Of a stretch of DNA of 64,000 bases, positions 16,502 through 25,463 are shown in pieces (position 1 is the first letter of the stretch; each line of letters begins with the position of its first letter). Origin of the DNA: Pseudomonas sp. Irchel 3A7 (lineage in GTDB: Bacteria; Pseudomonadota; Gammaproteobacteria; Pseudomonadales; Pseudomonadaceae); NCBI RefSeq assembly GCF_900187565.1, contig NZ_FYED01000003.1, positions 407,878 to 471,877 of the forward strand, read 5' to 3'. The translations under genes and the position numbers were made by a program. The notes under the pieces were generated by a model. It did no database searches. It saw only the letters and a program-made list of their open reading frames with translations, and was not told the DNA's origin.

Positions 16502-17356
16502 CTATTCCAACATCTTGCCCAACAACCAGCTCCCCGCCGGCCCCGGCGGGTTGAGCCGCGACCACAGTGCATCCACGTAAACGGTTTTCGGCCAACCGCG
16601 CACGTGCAGTTGCTGCAGCGACCCCGGGCCAAATCGCTCCACCAGCCAGCGCGGCAGCGGTGCCCAGCCGAATCCGCCCTGGGCCATTTCCAGCAGCATC
16701 AAATAACTCGGCGCCGACCAGACACGGCCCTTCGCCCGGCTTTCATAGGGATTGACGATGGTCGCCAGGCGCAATTCCCGGTGCCGTTGCAGCACCTCCT
16801 GATCGATGTGTTTCAGCGTGGCCAAGGGATGTTTGGGTGATACGAACAGGGCGATTTCCGTGCGTTCATCCACTGTCGAATTGACCAGGTCTGGCGGATA
16901 GCTGTCCTGCATTTCGGCGAAGGCGAGCTGCGCCCGACCGCTTTGTACCAGCGCCACCAGGTCGTCGCATTCGGCGATCAGGCATTCAAGTTCCAGGTCC
17001 GGATATCGCTGCTCGAAAGCACTGAGCGACGCTTCGAAGCGGTCGGACTGGTAGGTGTCGGACAGCGCCACGGTCAGCTTCGCCTCGACCCCTTGGGACA
17101 ACTGACTGGCGCTCATTTCCAGGCGACTGGTGGCGGCCAGGATGTCCTCGGCCCGCTGCAGCATCACATGCCCGGCCGGGGTGAGGGTGGGTTTGCGGCT
17201 GCTGCGGTCGAACAGCGTCAGGTTCAGGTCGATTTCCAGGCTGGCCACCGCCGCACTGATGGTTGACTGACTGCGCCCCAGTTTGCGCGCCGCGGCGGAA
17301 AAAGAACCCTGCGTCGCTGCCTGAACGAACGCCTGCAACACTTCCTGGGACGCCAT
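16502..17356 (-). CDS. LysR-family transcriptional regulator, probable regulator of the divergent PACE pump
   Basis: A 284-residue LysR regulator. The winged helix-turn-helix is at residues 5-60 (LQAFVQAATQGSFSAAARKLGRSQSTISAAVASLEIDLNLTLFDRSSRKPTLT). The co-inducer domain starts at about residue 90. It is slightly short at the C-terminus compared with the usual ~300 residues, but it has no frameshift. It is divergent from a PACE-family efflux gene with 88 bases between starts, the same layout as AceR-AceI in Acinetobacter. By that analogy it should activate the pump in response to a cationic biocide or polyamine; this is inference from context. Confidence 0.88.
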   Translation of the reverse strand: MASQEVLQAFVQAATQGSFSAAARKLGRSQSTISAAVASLEIDLNLTLFDRSSRKPTLTPAGHVMLQRAEDILAATSRLEMSASQLSQGVEAKLTVALSDTYQSDRFEASLSAFEQRYPDLELECLIAECDDLVALVQSGRAQLAFAEMQDSYPPDLVNSTVDERTEIALFVSPKHPLATLKHIDQEVLQRHRELRLATIVNPYESRAKGRVWSAPSYLMLLEMAQGGFGWAPLPRWLVERFGPGSLQQLHVRGWPKTVYVDALWSRLNPPGPAGSWLLGKMLE

Positions 17357-17444
17357 GAACTATCGCCTTGATCGATGGTTATTGGTTATGAAGTATCGGT
17401 GTGATGTTGGACCATGGCAACCATCGTTACTCGGGAGTCAGGTC

Positions 17445-17882
17445 ATGAGCACCCACAAATCCATCACTGAACGTATTTTCCAGGCCGTCGGTTTCGAACT
17501 GTTGGCCATCCTGATCTGTACGCCTTTGCTGGCGTGGATCATGGACAAGCCGATGGTGGAAATGGGCGTCGTCACCCTCGTCATTGCTGCCCTGGCCCTG
17601 GCCTGGAACGTGGTGTTCAACGGCCTGTTCGACCAAGTGCTCAAGCGCTTGGCCATTGCGCACAACGCCTGGGTTCGGGTGGTGCATGCGCTGTTGTTCG
17701 AAGGCGGGCTGGTGGCGCTTGGCGTACCGCTGATTGCCTGGTGGCTGAACATCAGTCTGTGGCAGGCGTTCCTGCTCGACATCGGGGTACTGCTGTTTTT
17801 CCTGCCGTACACCTACGTTTATCACTGGGTGTATGACGTGGTGCGTGAGCGGTTCGTTATGCGTGAGCACAGCCACGCATAA
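17445..17882 (+). CDS. PACE-family multidrug/biocide efflux transporter (AceI-like)
   Basis: A 145-residue inner-membrane protein with four transmembrane helices in two tandem BTP (bacterial transmembrane pair) repeats, the hallmark of the PACE family. Repeat 1 includes ERIFQAVGFELLAILICTPLLAWIMDK with the conserved membrane Glu, then LALAWNVVFNGLFDQ. Repeat 2 includes HALLFEGGLVALGVPLIAWWL and YVYHWVYDVV. PACE members export chlorhexidine, acriflavine or short diamines in exchange for protons. The ATG at 17445 follows the RBS GGGAGTCAGG; the longer reading from 17355 would overlap the LysR gene. Confidence 0.92.
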   Translation: MSTHKSITERIFQAVGFELLAILICTPLLAWIMDKPMVEMGVVTLVIAALALAWNVVFNGLFDQVLKRLAIAHNAWVRVVHALLFEGGLVALGVPLIAWWLNISLWQAFLLDIGVLLFFLPYTYVYHWVYDVVRERFVMREHSHA

Positions 17883-17883
17883 C

Positions 17884-17975
17884 CTGTGGGAGCGAGCCTG
17901 CTCGCGAAAGCGGTGTATCAGTCAACACATCGTTGTCTGGCATGCCGCCTTCGCGAGCAGGCTCGCTCCCACAGG
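17884..17975. repeat. REPIN
   Basis: Main-class inverted REP pair, starting two bases after the PACE stop codon. Confidence 0.93.
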
Positions 17976-17988
17976 ATTTCAAACGAGC

Positions 17989-19011
17989 TTAATAATCCCG
18001 CCGCTTACGAAACGCCCAACGTCCCGCTATCACGGTAAAAGTCGCCACCAGCGCCACTAGAATCCAGAACCCTTCCGGATCCTGGGAAAGCGGCACCCCG
18101 CCGACGTTCATGCCGAAAAAACCGGCAATGATGTTGATCGGCAACGCCAGCACCGTGACCACGGTCAGGGTGAACAGCGTGCGGTTGCTCTGTTCGTTGA
18201 GGTTGGCGGCGATTTCTTCCTGCAACAGCTTGATGCGTTCACCGAGCGCCGTCAGGTCATTGATGATCAGCGCAAACTCCTCGGTGGATTTGCGCAGCTC
18301 CTTGACGTCTTCCTTTTGCAGCCACGGCGGCGGGCGGTTGAGCAGCCGCAGCAACGAGCCCGGCTCCAGCGCCAGCAGGCGTTGCAAACGCACCAGCACC
18401 CTTCGGTTGGCGCCCAGTTCGGCACGGTTGGTCGATAAGCGCGAGGACAACAACTCGTCTTCGATCTGATCGACGCTCAGGCTGGTCTTGCGCACGATCT
18501 GTGTCAGCACTTCGCCCTGATCGCGCAGCAGGTGCACCAGCAATTCCAGGGGCGAGCGAAAGCACTCGCCGGCCTTCACCGACGAGCGCAACTTGTCCAC
18601 CGAGTGCAGCGGTTGCAGGCGCGCACTGATGATCAGGCGGCTGCGCACGCACACCCACAACGTCGACACATCCGAGGAGACCATGCTGCTGAGGTTGAAC
18701 ACCACATCGTTGACCACCGCCAGCAGCGCCGAATCGACATGCTCGATACGCGTCGACCGCGAGCCTTCGTGCAAGGCTTCGAAAAATTCGTCGGGCAATT
18801 CCAGATGGCTTTTCATCCAGCGTTCGCACGCGGCATGGGCGAGGTTCAGGTGCAGCCAGAGAAATTGTTCGTCGTCCTGCGGTTGTTGCAGGTAGTGCAA
18901 CGCCTTGGCCGAGTCGATCTCCCGTCCGCGTTCACCGGGGCGAAAACTGAACCCGTACAGCAAACCGAACAGATCCGGATCGCGATGGCTTTGATCGATG
19001 CTGTGGTTCAT
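17989..19011 (-). CDS. CorA/ZntB-like divalent metal transporter
   Basis: A 340-residue transporter of the CorA superfamily. A large cytosolic helical funnel (residues 1-275) precedes two C-terminal membrane helices (TLFTLTVVTVLALPINIIAGFFGMNVGG, then FWILVALVATFTVIAGRWAF). The universal GMN motif ends helix 1 (FGMNVGG). The pre-funnel sequence (WLHLNLAHAACERWMKSHLELPDEFFEALHEGSRSTRIE) is closer to ZntB than to CorA. Zn2+ transport coupled to protons is the family expectation; the ion itself cannot be read. An ATG at 19011 is preferred to the in-frame TTG at 19023. Confidence 0.88.
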   Translation of the reverse strand: MNHSIDQSHRDPDLFGLLYGFSFRPGERGREIDSAKALHYLQQPQDDEQFLWLHLNLAHAACERWMKSHLELPDEFFEALHEGSRSTRIEHVDSALLAVVNDVVFNLSSMVSSDVSTLWVCVRSRLIISARLQPLHSVDKLRSSVKAGECFRSPLELLVHLLRDQGEVLTQIVRKTSLSVDQIEDELLSSRLSTNRAELGANRRVLVRLQRLLALEPGSLLRLLNRPPPWLQKEDVKELRKSTEEFALIINDLTALGERIKLLQEEIAANLNEQSNRTLFTLTVVTVLALPINIIAGFFGMNVGGVPLSQDPEGFWILVALVATFTVIAGRWAFRKRRDY

Positions 19012-19036
19012 GAGGACTCGCAAGGGGAGGTATCTC

Positions 19037-19139
19037 CTGTGGGAGCGAGCCTGCTCGCGATGAACGTCAGGGCACCGCGTTTATCCAGTTACGCCGCGTT
19101 TTCGTTAACGACCATCGCGAGCAGGCTCGCTCCCACAGG
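19037..19139. repeat. REPIN
   Basis: Main-class inverted REP pair upstream of the ZntB-like gene, between its start and the PepSY-gene terminator. Confidence 0.92.
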
Positions 19140-19205
19140 CCGCATCATCGCAAGGCTGTTTGACGGTTTGGTGACGATTGCGTGACCCTGACCGATCACC
19201 CAGAC

Positions 19206-19246
19206 GCAAAAAAGCCGCCCGATCGTGAAATCGTGCGGCTTTTTTG
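19206..19246 (-). terminator. Bidirectional Rho-independent terminator after the PepSY gene
   Basis: AAAAAAGCCGCCCGAT and ATCGTGCGGCTTTTTT form a stem with one mismatch and a GTGAA-type loop, with T-runs on both strands. Confidence 0.88.
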
Positions 19247-19256
19247 TGCGTGTGTT

Positions 19257-19562
19257 TCAGTCGTCTTTTTTGTTCTTCAGGACTTCGCCGGTGGCGGCAT
19301 TCAAGTCCACGTCCCACTCAACTTTATTGGCGTCAAGCAACTCGACTTCGTACTCATAGCCATTGAAGTGGTGATCCAGGTCGCTGTCGGTAATCGTGGC
19401 ACCCGGGTGCAGTTTCAACACGATCTGGTTCAGTTCTTCCAGCGGCTTGATCTTGCCGTCCTTGACCAGTTGCGGGATTTGGTCGACGGGCACATCGGCC
19501 TGGGCCAAACCGGCAGTGAGGGTCAGGGTTGCAGCGGCGAACAGAGCAGTCAACGTTTTCAT
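19257..19562 (-). CDS. Exported PepSY-domain protein
   Basis: A 101-residue secreted protein. A signal peptide occupies residues 1-22 (MKTLTALFAAATLTLTAGLAQA). A single PepSY domain follows, with PGATITDSDLDHHFNGYEYEVELLDANKVEWDVDLNAATGEVLK; the xxYEVEvxxxxxxxxExxVDaxTGeVL pattern is clear. Such small periplasmic PepSY proteins are often tied to metal or envelope stress sensing and frequently lie next to two-component systems. None is adjacent here. Confidence 0.92.
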   Translation of the reverse strand: MKTLTALFAAATLTLTAGLAQADVPVDQIPQLVKDGKIKPLEELNQIVLKLHPGATITDSDLDHHFNGYEYEVELLDANKVEWDVDLNAATGEVLKNKKDD

Positions 19563-19655
19563 GAGCTTCTTTCCTTGGGTGAGTTGTTTAAGTGGAATCA
19601 GATTAACTGTGGCAACTTAATTCAGCCTTAAATTCCATTTGTCTGGACTAAAGCC

Positions 19656-19720
19656 ATCGCGAGCAGGCTCGCTCCCACAGATTCACGCCAATCCCTGTTG
19701 GAGCGAGCCTGCTCGCGAAT
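19656..19720. repeat. REPIN (compact)
   Basis: Two REP cores in inverted orientation, arranged head-to-head with only ~20 bases between them, near the end of glpQ. Confidence 0.9.
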
Positions 19721-19740
19721 GCAAACGCCTCGGTCCCGGA

Positions 19741-20871
19741 TCAATACCCGTTGTTCTTCAACACCTGATCAACACTCGCCGCCGGACGTTTATAGAACTT
19801 CAACAACTCACTGGTGCGATTGGTAAAGATCCCATCCACCCCCGCATCCATGACTTTCTGAAAATCCACCGCCTCATCGATGGTATAGACGTGCACCAGC
19901 AGGCCTTGATCGTGGGTGTACTGGTTCATCCAGGGCTGCACCAGATCCGCGTAACTCTGATCGCCACCCTGGGTCAACGCGGCGGACGGGCCGGTGCCGA
20001 TCGCGCCCTGGGCCTTGGCGTAGTCGACCCAGCGCTGGAATTCGGCTTTGTCCTTCGGTTGCTGCTTGGCGTAGTACGCAGCCTTGTCCTTCTCGCCGGA
20101 CTCGGCAAACGTCACCTTGGATGCAGGCTCGATATTGCCTTCGCCGACCCATAGCAACAGGATCTTCGGCACTTGCGGCATTTCCTTTTGCAGCAGTTCG
20201 AGGCTGCTCTTCTCGAAGGTTTGCAGGATCACCTTGCCTTTACCCTGACCGACAGCCAGCTCGCTTTTCGCCAGTTTCGAACCGGCAGGGCTAAGCCAGC
20301 CACGGTCCTGGAGTTTCGCCTTCAGGTCATGCTCGATGCCGGGAAATTGCTGCGGTTCCTTGGTCTCGATGTACAGCCCCGGCTTGTGCCGTGGATTGGC
20401 CTGGGCGATGTCGATGATTTCATCGAGGGTCAGGATTTTCAGACCCGTGTAGGCAGGGCGTGCGCGATCCGGGTAGGCGGTATTGAACCAGCTACCGGCG
20501 TCCAGGGTTTTCAGCTCGGCCATGGTAAACGCGTTGGCCGGGCTGTCCTTGCGCTCGGGGAACTTGATCGCGACGTCGGTGGTGCGTTGCAGGTTGTTGT
20601 CATGCAGGGCGAACAGCACGCCGTCCTTGCTGCGTTGCAGGTCGAGTTCCAGGTAATCGGCACCCAGATCACGGGCCAGTTTGTAGGCGGCGGCGGTGGA
20701 CTCCGGTGCATCGAACGACGCGCCACGGTGGGCGATCACTGCCGGGTGGGGAACGCCCAGTCTTGTAGCCAAAGCAGCGGGGCCAGGCTCGATGGCGGCT
20801 TGGGCCTGGAGTTGAACTGTGCCGAGCAGCAAACTCAGCATCAGGGCGCTTTTGGTGAAGGTGGCAGGCAT
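19741..20871 (-). CDS. glpQ: Periplasmic glycerophosphodiester phosphodiesterase
   Basis: A 376-residue exported GDPD. After a signal peptide (residues 1-25) comes the catalytic core: VIAHRGASFDAPESTAAAYKLARDLGADYLELDLQRSKDGVLFALHDNNLQRTTD. The active-site His pair (HRG and HD) and the Glu/Asp metal ligands (ELDLQ) are all visible. The C-terminal GVDGIFTNRTSELLKFY closes the barrel. It hydrolyses glycerophosphodiesters to glycerol-3-phosphate and an alcohol in the periplasm. It is monocistronic, and no glpT-like transporter is adjacent. Confidence 0.93.
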   Translation of the reverse strand: MPATFTKSALMLSLLLGTVQLQAQAAIEPGPAALATRLGVPHPAVIAHRGASFDAPESTAAAYKLARDLGADYLELDLQRSKDGVLFALHDNNLQRTTDVAIKFPERKDSPANAFTMAELKTLDAGSWFNTAYPDRARPAYTGLKILTLDEIIDIAQANPRHKPGLYIETKEPQQFPGIEHDLKAKLQDRGWLSPAGSKLAKSELAVGQGKGKVILQTFEKSSLELLQKEMPQVPKILLLWVGEGNIEPASKVTFAESGEKDKAAYYAKQQPKDKAEFQRWVDYAKAQGAIGTGPSAALTQGGDQSYADLVQPWMNQYTHDQGLLVHVYTIDEAVDFQKVMDAGVDGIFTNRTSELLKFYKRPAASVDQVLKNNGY

Positions 20872-21093
20872 GGTCGAGATCCTTTCGCGATGGTTTTCAA
20901 AGACGTCCCTTTTAACAACTGAGCGTTGCCAACGCTATCGCGAGACCGACATAAACCTGTTTAAAGCTGATGTTCGTCAGCGTTTTTGTGCGCTCGTTTG
21001 CAGTACCCTTGGCCCCGGCAACTTCCCCGGCAGAGGGAAAACCGCTCGCTGGCCCTGCGTGTAAACCAACGATCACTTTTTGTGAGGTTTACC

Positions 21094-21420
21094 ATGCGCG
21101 TCACATCCCAGCTCATTTGCCAGGCTGCCGACCAACTCAAAGGCTTCGTCGGCCTCAATCGCAAGACCGGCCATTACATCGTCCGCTTCAGCGAAGATGC
21201 CTTCGGCATGGACGTGGCGGACGACGGCATCATCCCCACCAGCGAATTCGTCTGGGCACCCGGCCCCGAACACATCATGACCCTCAAGCGCGAGTTGATT
21301 CAGTTGCTGCTGGATCAGAACATCGACGACAGGATCAACATCAGCGATCCGTTGCGGGTGTACATGAACAGGCGGGACGTGCCGGAGATTTCGGCGGTGC
21401 GCAGTTTGGTGCGGGGCTGA
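21094..21420 (+). CDS. Conserved Pseudomonas protein, DUF2025-like
   Basis: A 108-residue cytosolic protein beginning RVTSQLICQAADQLKGFVGL. From memory this resembles the DUF2025 family (P. aeruginosa PA1123 type), a small Pseudomonas-specific family of unknown function. The start at 21094 has the RBS TGAGG six bases upstream. No operon partner. The family match needs a profile search. Confidence 0.75.
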   Translation: MRVTSQLICQAADQLKGFVGLNRKTGHYIVRFSEDAFGMDVADDGIIPTSEFVWAPGPEHIMTLKRELIQLLLDQNIDDRINISDPLRVYMNRRDVPEISAVRSLVRG

Positions 21421-21570
21421 TGGTTTTGGCCCGAAAAACACGCTCGGTGGTGACCTTGTTTGATGAGTTGGGGCGTGCGCTGAAGTTGCCGTAAAATTTC
21501 AGCGCCAGTTTCATCCTGAAACACATTGCGGTGATCGATTTGGGGCTATCTGCCTGACCGATATTGTCAT

Positions 21571-22182
21571 TTATGGCACCTGATAACAGGCCAGAAACAT
21601 ATCCAGTGCCGACTCCACCACAGAGCCCTGCATCTCGGCCGCCAAGGCGGGCATACCCATGGAAATCTGCGGCCAGAACGCGAAGGACTTGAGCAGGCCC
21701 TGGACTTGCTGTGCGGCAAAGTCGGGGGCGACCGCTTTCAAGCGACCATCGGCCTGGGCGGAGCGAATCCACAGGGTCAAACCTTCTTCATGCTCACCCA
21801 TGCGCGCCACCATGCTCTGCGCACGTTCCGGGGAATGGATGGCCGCCGCAATCGCCACCCGTGCCAGGTCGAGGAAATTGTCATCGCCCAGCATGTGCAT
21901 CTTTGCCGCCAGTATCGGGCGTAACTGATCGCGTAGCGGCAAGTCTGGGCGGTAGGGCGTTTCCTGCTCTGCCGTCACCCGCGCCCATAATTGATTAAGG
22001 ATCTCGGCGAACAACTCTTCTTTGCTGGGGAAGTGGTTGTACACCGTGCGCTTCGACACGCCAGCGGTGGCGGCAATTTTGTCCATGCTGGTGATTTCGA
22101 AACCGTTGGCCCGAAATTCGGCAATGGCCGCCTGAATGATGGCTTCACGTTTTCGGTCGGTCAGGCGCTGGGGAGCTGTCAT
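21571..22182 (-). CDS. TetR-family transcriptional regulator
   Basis: A 203-residue TetR regulator. The DNA-binding domain is at residues 10-55 (KREAIIQAAIAEFRANGFEITSMDKIAATAGVSKRTVYNHFPSKEELF). The C-terminal half (VTAEQETPYRPDLPLRDQLRPIL onward, then AADFAAQQ-like DFAAQQVQGLLKSFAFWPQ) is of the TetR_C AefR-like type. It is divergent from a metallo-hydrolase gene, with a 7-bp inverted repeat between them, so it most likely represses itself and that gene. The inducer is unknown. Confidence 0.9.
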   Translation of the reverse strand: MTAPQRLTDRKREAIIQAAIAEFRANGFEITSMDKIAATAGVSKRTVYNHFPSKEELFAEILNQLWARVTAEQETPYRPDLPLRDQLRPILAAKMHMLGDDNFLDLARVAIAAAIHSPERAQSMVARMGEHEEGLTLWIRSAQADGRLKAVAPDFAAQQVQGLLKSFAFWPQISMGMPALAAEMQGSVVESALDMFLACYQVP

Positions 22183-22259
22183 AAATGCGGCTTCGGCAGA
22201 ATGAAGGGAAATTACACTCGGTAGTTTACTTGCGATCGGCTTTGATGCAACCTAGAAAC

Positions 22260-22275
22260 TACACTGTGCAGTGTA
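22260..22275. promoter_or_regulatory. Candidate TetR operator
   Basis: TACACTGTGCAGTGTA: 7-base arms around a TG centre, midway between the divergent tetR-type gene and the metallo-hydrolase gene. A second, weaker TACACT lies about 50 bases nearer the regulator start. Confidence 0.7.
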
Positions 22276-22380
22276 ATGTGTTGTTAATCCTGCACGGTCA
22301 TAAATAGAGTGTTCGGCTGATGCGTGCGTGCCTTGGCCATTTATCGTCCCAAGCGACGGTTTTTTGGAGTTATTTCAGTC

Positions 22381-23481
22381 ATGGCCAACTCAACTTCCCC
22401 GGCGGATATCGCCGACACCTCTGAAGCTTCCCGTCAGACACAAGGGCAATACCGCAACCATGCACCGTTCAAGCGCGAGGGCTTTCGCAAGACCCTGCGC
22501 ATTCTCTGGAACGTGATCTTCCACAAACCGCACGATACACGCCCGAACGCCCCGGTCCCGGTGCAACCCCTGACGCAAGCGGCGCTGATCGCTGCGCCGA
22601 ACCACAGCATCTATCGCCTCGGACATTCCACGGTATTGCTCAAGCTGCGGGACAAGTTCTGGATCACCGACCCGGTCTTCGCCGAACGCGCCTCGCCGGT
22701 GCAGTGGGCCGGACCCAAGCGCTTTCATCAGCCGCCCATCAGCCTCGATCAACTGCCGCCGATTGAAGCGGTGATCCTGTCCCACGATCACTACGATCAT
22801 CTGGACCATCAGGCGGTGCTGAAGCTAGCCGACAAGACCCGTTATTTCCTGACACCGCTGGGCGTAGGCGACACCCTGATCAAATGGGGTATCGACGCCA
22901 GCAAGGTCCGGCAACTGGACTGGTGGGAAGGCACCGAGGTCGAAGGCATTCGCTTCATCGCCACACCGTCGCAACACTTTTCCGGGCGCGGCCTGTTCGA
23001 CGGCAACAGCACCCTCTGGGCCTCGTGGGTGATGATCGACGGTGACACGCGCATCTTTTTCAGTGGCGATAGCGGCTACTTCGACGGCTTCAAACGCATC
23101 GGCGAGCAATACGGCCCGTTCGACCTGACCCTGATGGAAACCGGCGCCTACAACGTCGAGTGGCCGCACGTGCACATGCAACCTGAACAAACCCTGCAAG
23201 CCCACCTTGACCTCAAAGGTCGCTGGCTGTTACCGATCCACAACGGCACCTTCGACCTGTCGATGCACGCCTGGTACGAACCCTTCGACCGTATCCTGGC
23301 CCTGGCCTGGGAACGCAGCGTTTCGATCACCACGCCGCAGATGGGTGAGGCTTTCAACCTGAAGCATCCGCAGCGGGGCGGAGCCTGGTGGCTGGAGGTT
23401 GAACAGCAGATGTCCGAGATCAACAAAGCGTCGGGTGGGGCGACTACAAACAGAGGCGAACATTCGTACGAGAAGCTGTGA
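22381..23481 (+). CDS. MBL-fold metallo-hydrolase (NAPE-PLD/UlaG-like)
   Basis: A 366-residue beta-lactamase-fold hydrolase. The metal-binding HxHxDH motif is HDHYDHLDH near residue 140. Further ligands lie in TPSQHFSGRGLFD, FFSGDSGYFDGFK and PIHNGTFDLS. The YRLGHSTVLLKLRDKFWITDPVF segment is typical of the NAPE-PLD/UlaG-like branch. It is cytosolic or peripheral; there is no signal peptide. It is divergent from a TetR regulator that shares the intergenic palindrome, implying induction by some small molecule. The substrate is not predictable. Confidence 0.88.
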   Translation: MANSTSPADIADTSEASRQTQGQYRNHAPFKREGFRKTLRILWNVIFHKPHDTRPNAPVPVQPLTQAALIAAPNHSIYRLGHSTVLLKLRDKFWITDPVFAERASPVQWAGPKRFHQPPISLDQLPPIEAVILSHDHYDHLDHQAVLKLADKTRYFLTPLGVGDTLIKWGIDASKVRQLDWWEGTEVEGIRFIATPSQHFSGRGLFDGNSTLWASWVMIDGDTRIFFSGDSGYFDGFKRIGEQYGPFDLTLMETGAYNVEWPHVHMQPEQTLQAHLDLKGRWLLPIHNGTFDLSMHAWYEPFDRILALAWERSVSITTPQMGEAFNLKHPQRGGAWWLEVEQQMSEINKASGGATTNRGEHSYEKL

Positions 23482-23568
23482 GCCGTGATGACGGACAATT
23501 CCGGCCGCTTCTGTAGGCTGAAAAGCGGGTGAAATCATTCATCCGCCATCAGTCAGAAGGATTTTTAC

Positions 23569-25092
23569 ATGGACGTAACGTTAAACGGCTGCATGAAGCG
23601 GCTGGCCGGAATTGCCCTGTTTTCAATGGCGGCGGGCGTCGCGAGCGCCAGTGCGCAGACCTCCGCGCCCGAAACGGGGCTGGAGTACTTAAATGTCGAT
23701 GAAGTCAACCAGTGGATGGATCGCGGCCAGCTGAATTCCGTGATGCTGGTCCGGCATCTGTTGGAGCGGATCGACAAGCTGGATAAAAACGGGCCGGCAA
23801 TCAACGCCATCATCGAACTCAATCCCGATGCCTTGGTGATTGCCGAGGCAATGGATCGGGAGCGAAAGGGCGGCTATACCCGAGGTCCATTGCATGGCAT
23901 TCCGGTGTTGTTGAAGGACAATATCGACACCTCCGATCAAATGCAGACCAGTGCCGGCTCACTGGCCTTGGTCGGGCAACCCGCCGCGCACGACGCCTTT
24001 ATCGTGCAACGCCTCAGGGCGGCCGGCGCGGTGATTCTTGGAAAAACCAATCTCAGCGAATGGGCACATTTTCGCGACCCCGATCTCCCCAGCGGCTGGA
24101 GTGGGCGGGGCGGGCAAACCAAAAATCCGCACGTGCTCAGTGGCGATCCCTGTGGTTCCAGTTCCGGCTCCGCCGCAGCCGTCGCCGCAGGTTTTGCACC
24201 CCTGACCGTCGGAACGGAAACGTCTGGCTCGATCAGTTGCCCGGCGTCCATGAATGGTGTGGTGGGCATCAAGCCCACGGTGGGACTGCTAAGCCGTAGC
24301 GGCATTATCCCGGTGACTCACAAACTGGATACGCCCGGGCCGATGGCGCGCACGGTTCGCGACGCTGCACTCCTGCTGAATGCCATGATGGGCAACGATG
24401 TCGCTGATCCGGTCCAGAAGCCGCATAACCTGGAAGCGGTGGACTTCACCACGTTGTTGCGTCCAGACGCGCTGGTCGGACGGCGAATCGGCTACCCCGC
24501 GAAATTTGATCGCGGTAATTTGCCGCTTCTGACCGATCCGCATTTTTCCCAAGCGTTGGAACTCATGCAGGCAGCAGGTGCAACCTTGATCCCCGTGGAG
24601 CTGATTGACCCGCTTTCAGAAAAGGTAGGGGAAGCACTGCAAATGGGTCTCAAGCGAGACTTGCCTCGCTACCTGACCACGCGAACCGGTGTTCCTGCCC
24701 TGACACTGGAGGATCTACTGCTGTTCAATGCCGGCAGCGTTGAATGTCATAACCAGGACAACTTGATTGCGGCCAGCAAAATTGTCTTTGACGAGCAAAC
24801 CTACAATCAGCTCTGGCAGAAAATCCAAAGCGAAAACGCCGCAGCCATCGATCAGTTGCTAACAACCCATCAACTGGACGCCCTCGTATCAGACGTCGAA
24901 TCACCCGCCATGAACGTCGTACCGCTGGCGGGTTATCCCGGCATCATGGTGCCTTCCGGATTAGACGATGACGGCGTGCCCACTTCGGTCTACTTCTTCG
25001 GACCTCGCTGGAGCGATGCCAGGTTGCTGGCGTTGGCGTATGGGTATGAACAGGTCTCCCATGCACGGCGGGTACCTGTGTTCAAGCCGTAG
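23569..25092 (+). CDS. Exported amidase (amidase signature family)
   Basis: A 507-residue amidase-signature enzyme with an N-terminal signal peptide (to about residue 30, SASAQT), which is unusual for cytosolic amidases. The catalytic triad is visible: Lys in GIPVLLKDNIDTSD (~residue 118), cis-Ser in GDPCGSSSGSAAAV and nucleophile Ser in GTETSGSISCPASMNGVVGIKPT. Members of this exported branch act on amides or peptidyl amides in the periplasm. It is monocistronic with an AAGGA RBS. No partner gene indicates the substrate. Confidence 0.9.
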   Translation: MDVTLNGCMKRLAGIALFSMAAGVASASAQTSAPETGLEYLNVDEVNQWMDRGQLNSVMLVRHLLERIDKLDKNGPAINAIIELNPDALVIAEAMDRERKGGYTRGPLHGIPVLLKDNIDTSDQMQTSAGSLALVGQPAAHDAFIVQRLRAAGAVILGKTNLSEWAHFRDPDLPSGWSGRGGQTKNPHVLSGDPCGSSSGSAAAVAAGFAPLTVGTETSGSISCPASMNGVVGIKPTVGLLSRSGIIPVTHKLDTPGPMARTVRDAALLLNAMMGNDVADPVQKPHNLEAVDFTTLLRPDALVGRRIGYPAKFDRGNLPLLTDPHFSQALELMQAAGATLIPVELIDPLSEKVGEALQMGLKRDLPRYLTTRTGVPALTLEDLLLFNAGSVECHNQDNLIAASKIVFDEQTYNQLWQKIQSENAAAIDQLLTTHQLDALVSDVESPAMNVVPLAGYPGIMVPSGLDDDGVPTSVYFFGPRWSDARLLALAYGYEQVSHARRVPVFKP

Positions 25093-25132
25093 CGAAAGGG
25101 CGACAACGTGTCCGATCAAGGCAAATTGCGCA

Positions 25133-25453
25133 TCAGGTAAAGACCACTTCAAGTCGGCCCTCTTTTCGTGATCGAGGGGCCGACTTGACCACGATCTGCA
25201 CGTCACGCCCGAGCAGCAACAGACACTCCATCATCTTGGCTTCACTGATCCCCCGAAACTTCCCACGCAACATCTCGGAAAGCTTGGGTTGCGACAGACC
25301 CAAAATTTCTGATGCCTGAACCTGGGTCAAATGGCGAGCCTTGATGATTTCACCGATTTTTGCAGCCAACTGGGATTTGACCCGCATTTCACTGGCGTTG
25401 GGCGTTCCGAGGTCTTCGTAGACGTTCCCGCTGCTTTCTTCGATTTCAACCAT
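25133..25453 (-). CDS. XRE-family helix-turn-helix protein, HigA/type II antitoxin-like
   Basis: A 106-residue protein. ESSGNVYEDLGTPNASEMRVKSQLAAKIGEIIKARHLTQVQASEILGLSQPKLSEMLRGKFRGISEAKMMECLLLLGRDVQIVV is the pattern of the HTH_37-type antitoxins that normally follow a RelE/HigB-like toxin gene. No toxin gene is present on either side: the next gene upstream is another regulator. Start 25453 has AAAGGA seven bases away. A longer start at 25471 is possible but lies inside an inverted-repeat arm that is probably the operator. Confidence 0.85.
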   Translation of the reverse strand: MVEIEESSGNVYEDLGTPNASEMRVKSQLAAKIGEIIKARHLTQVQASEILGLSQPKLSEMLRGKFRGISEAKMMECLLLLGRDVQIVVKSAPRSRKEGRLEVVFT

Positions 25454-25463
25454 TTTTAAATCC

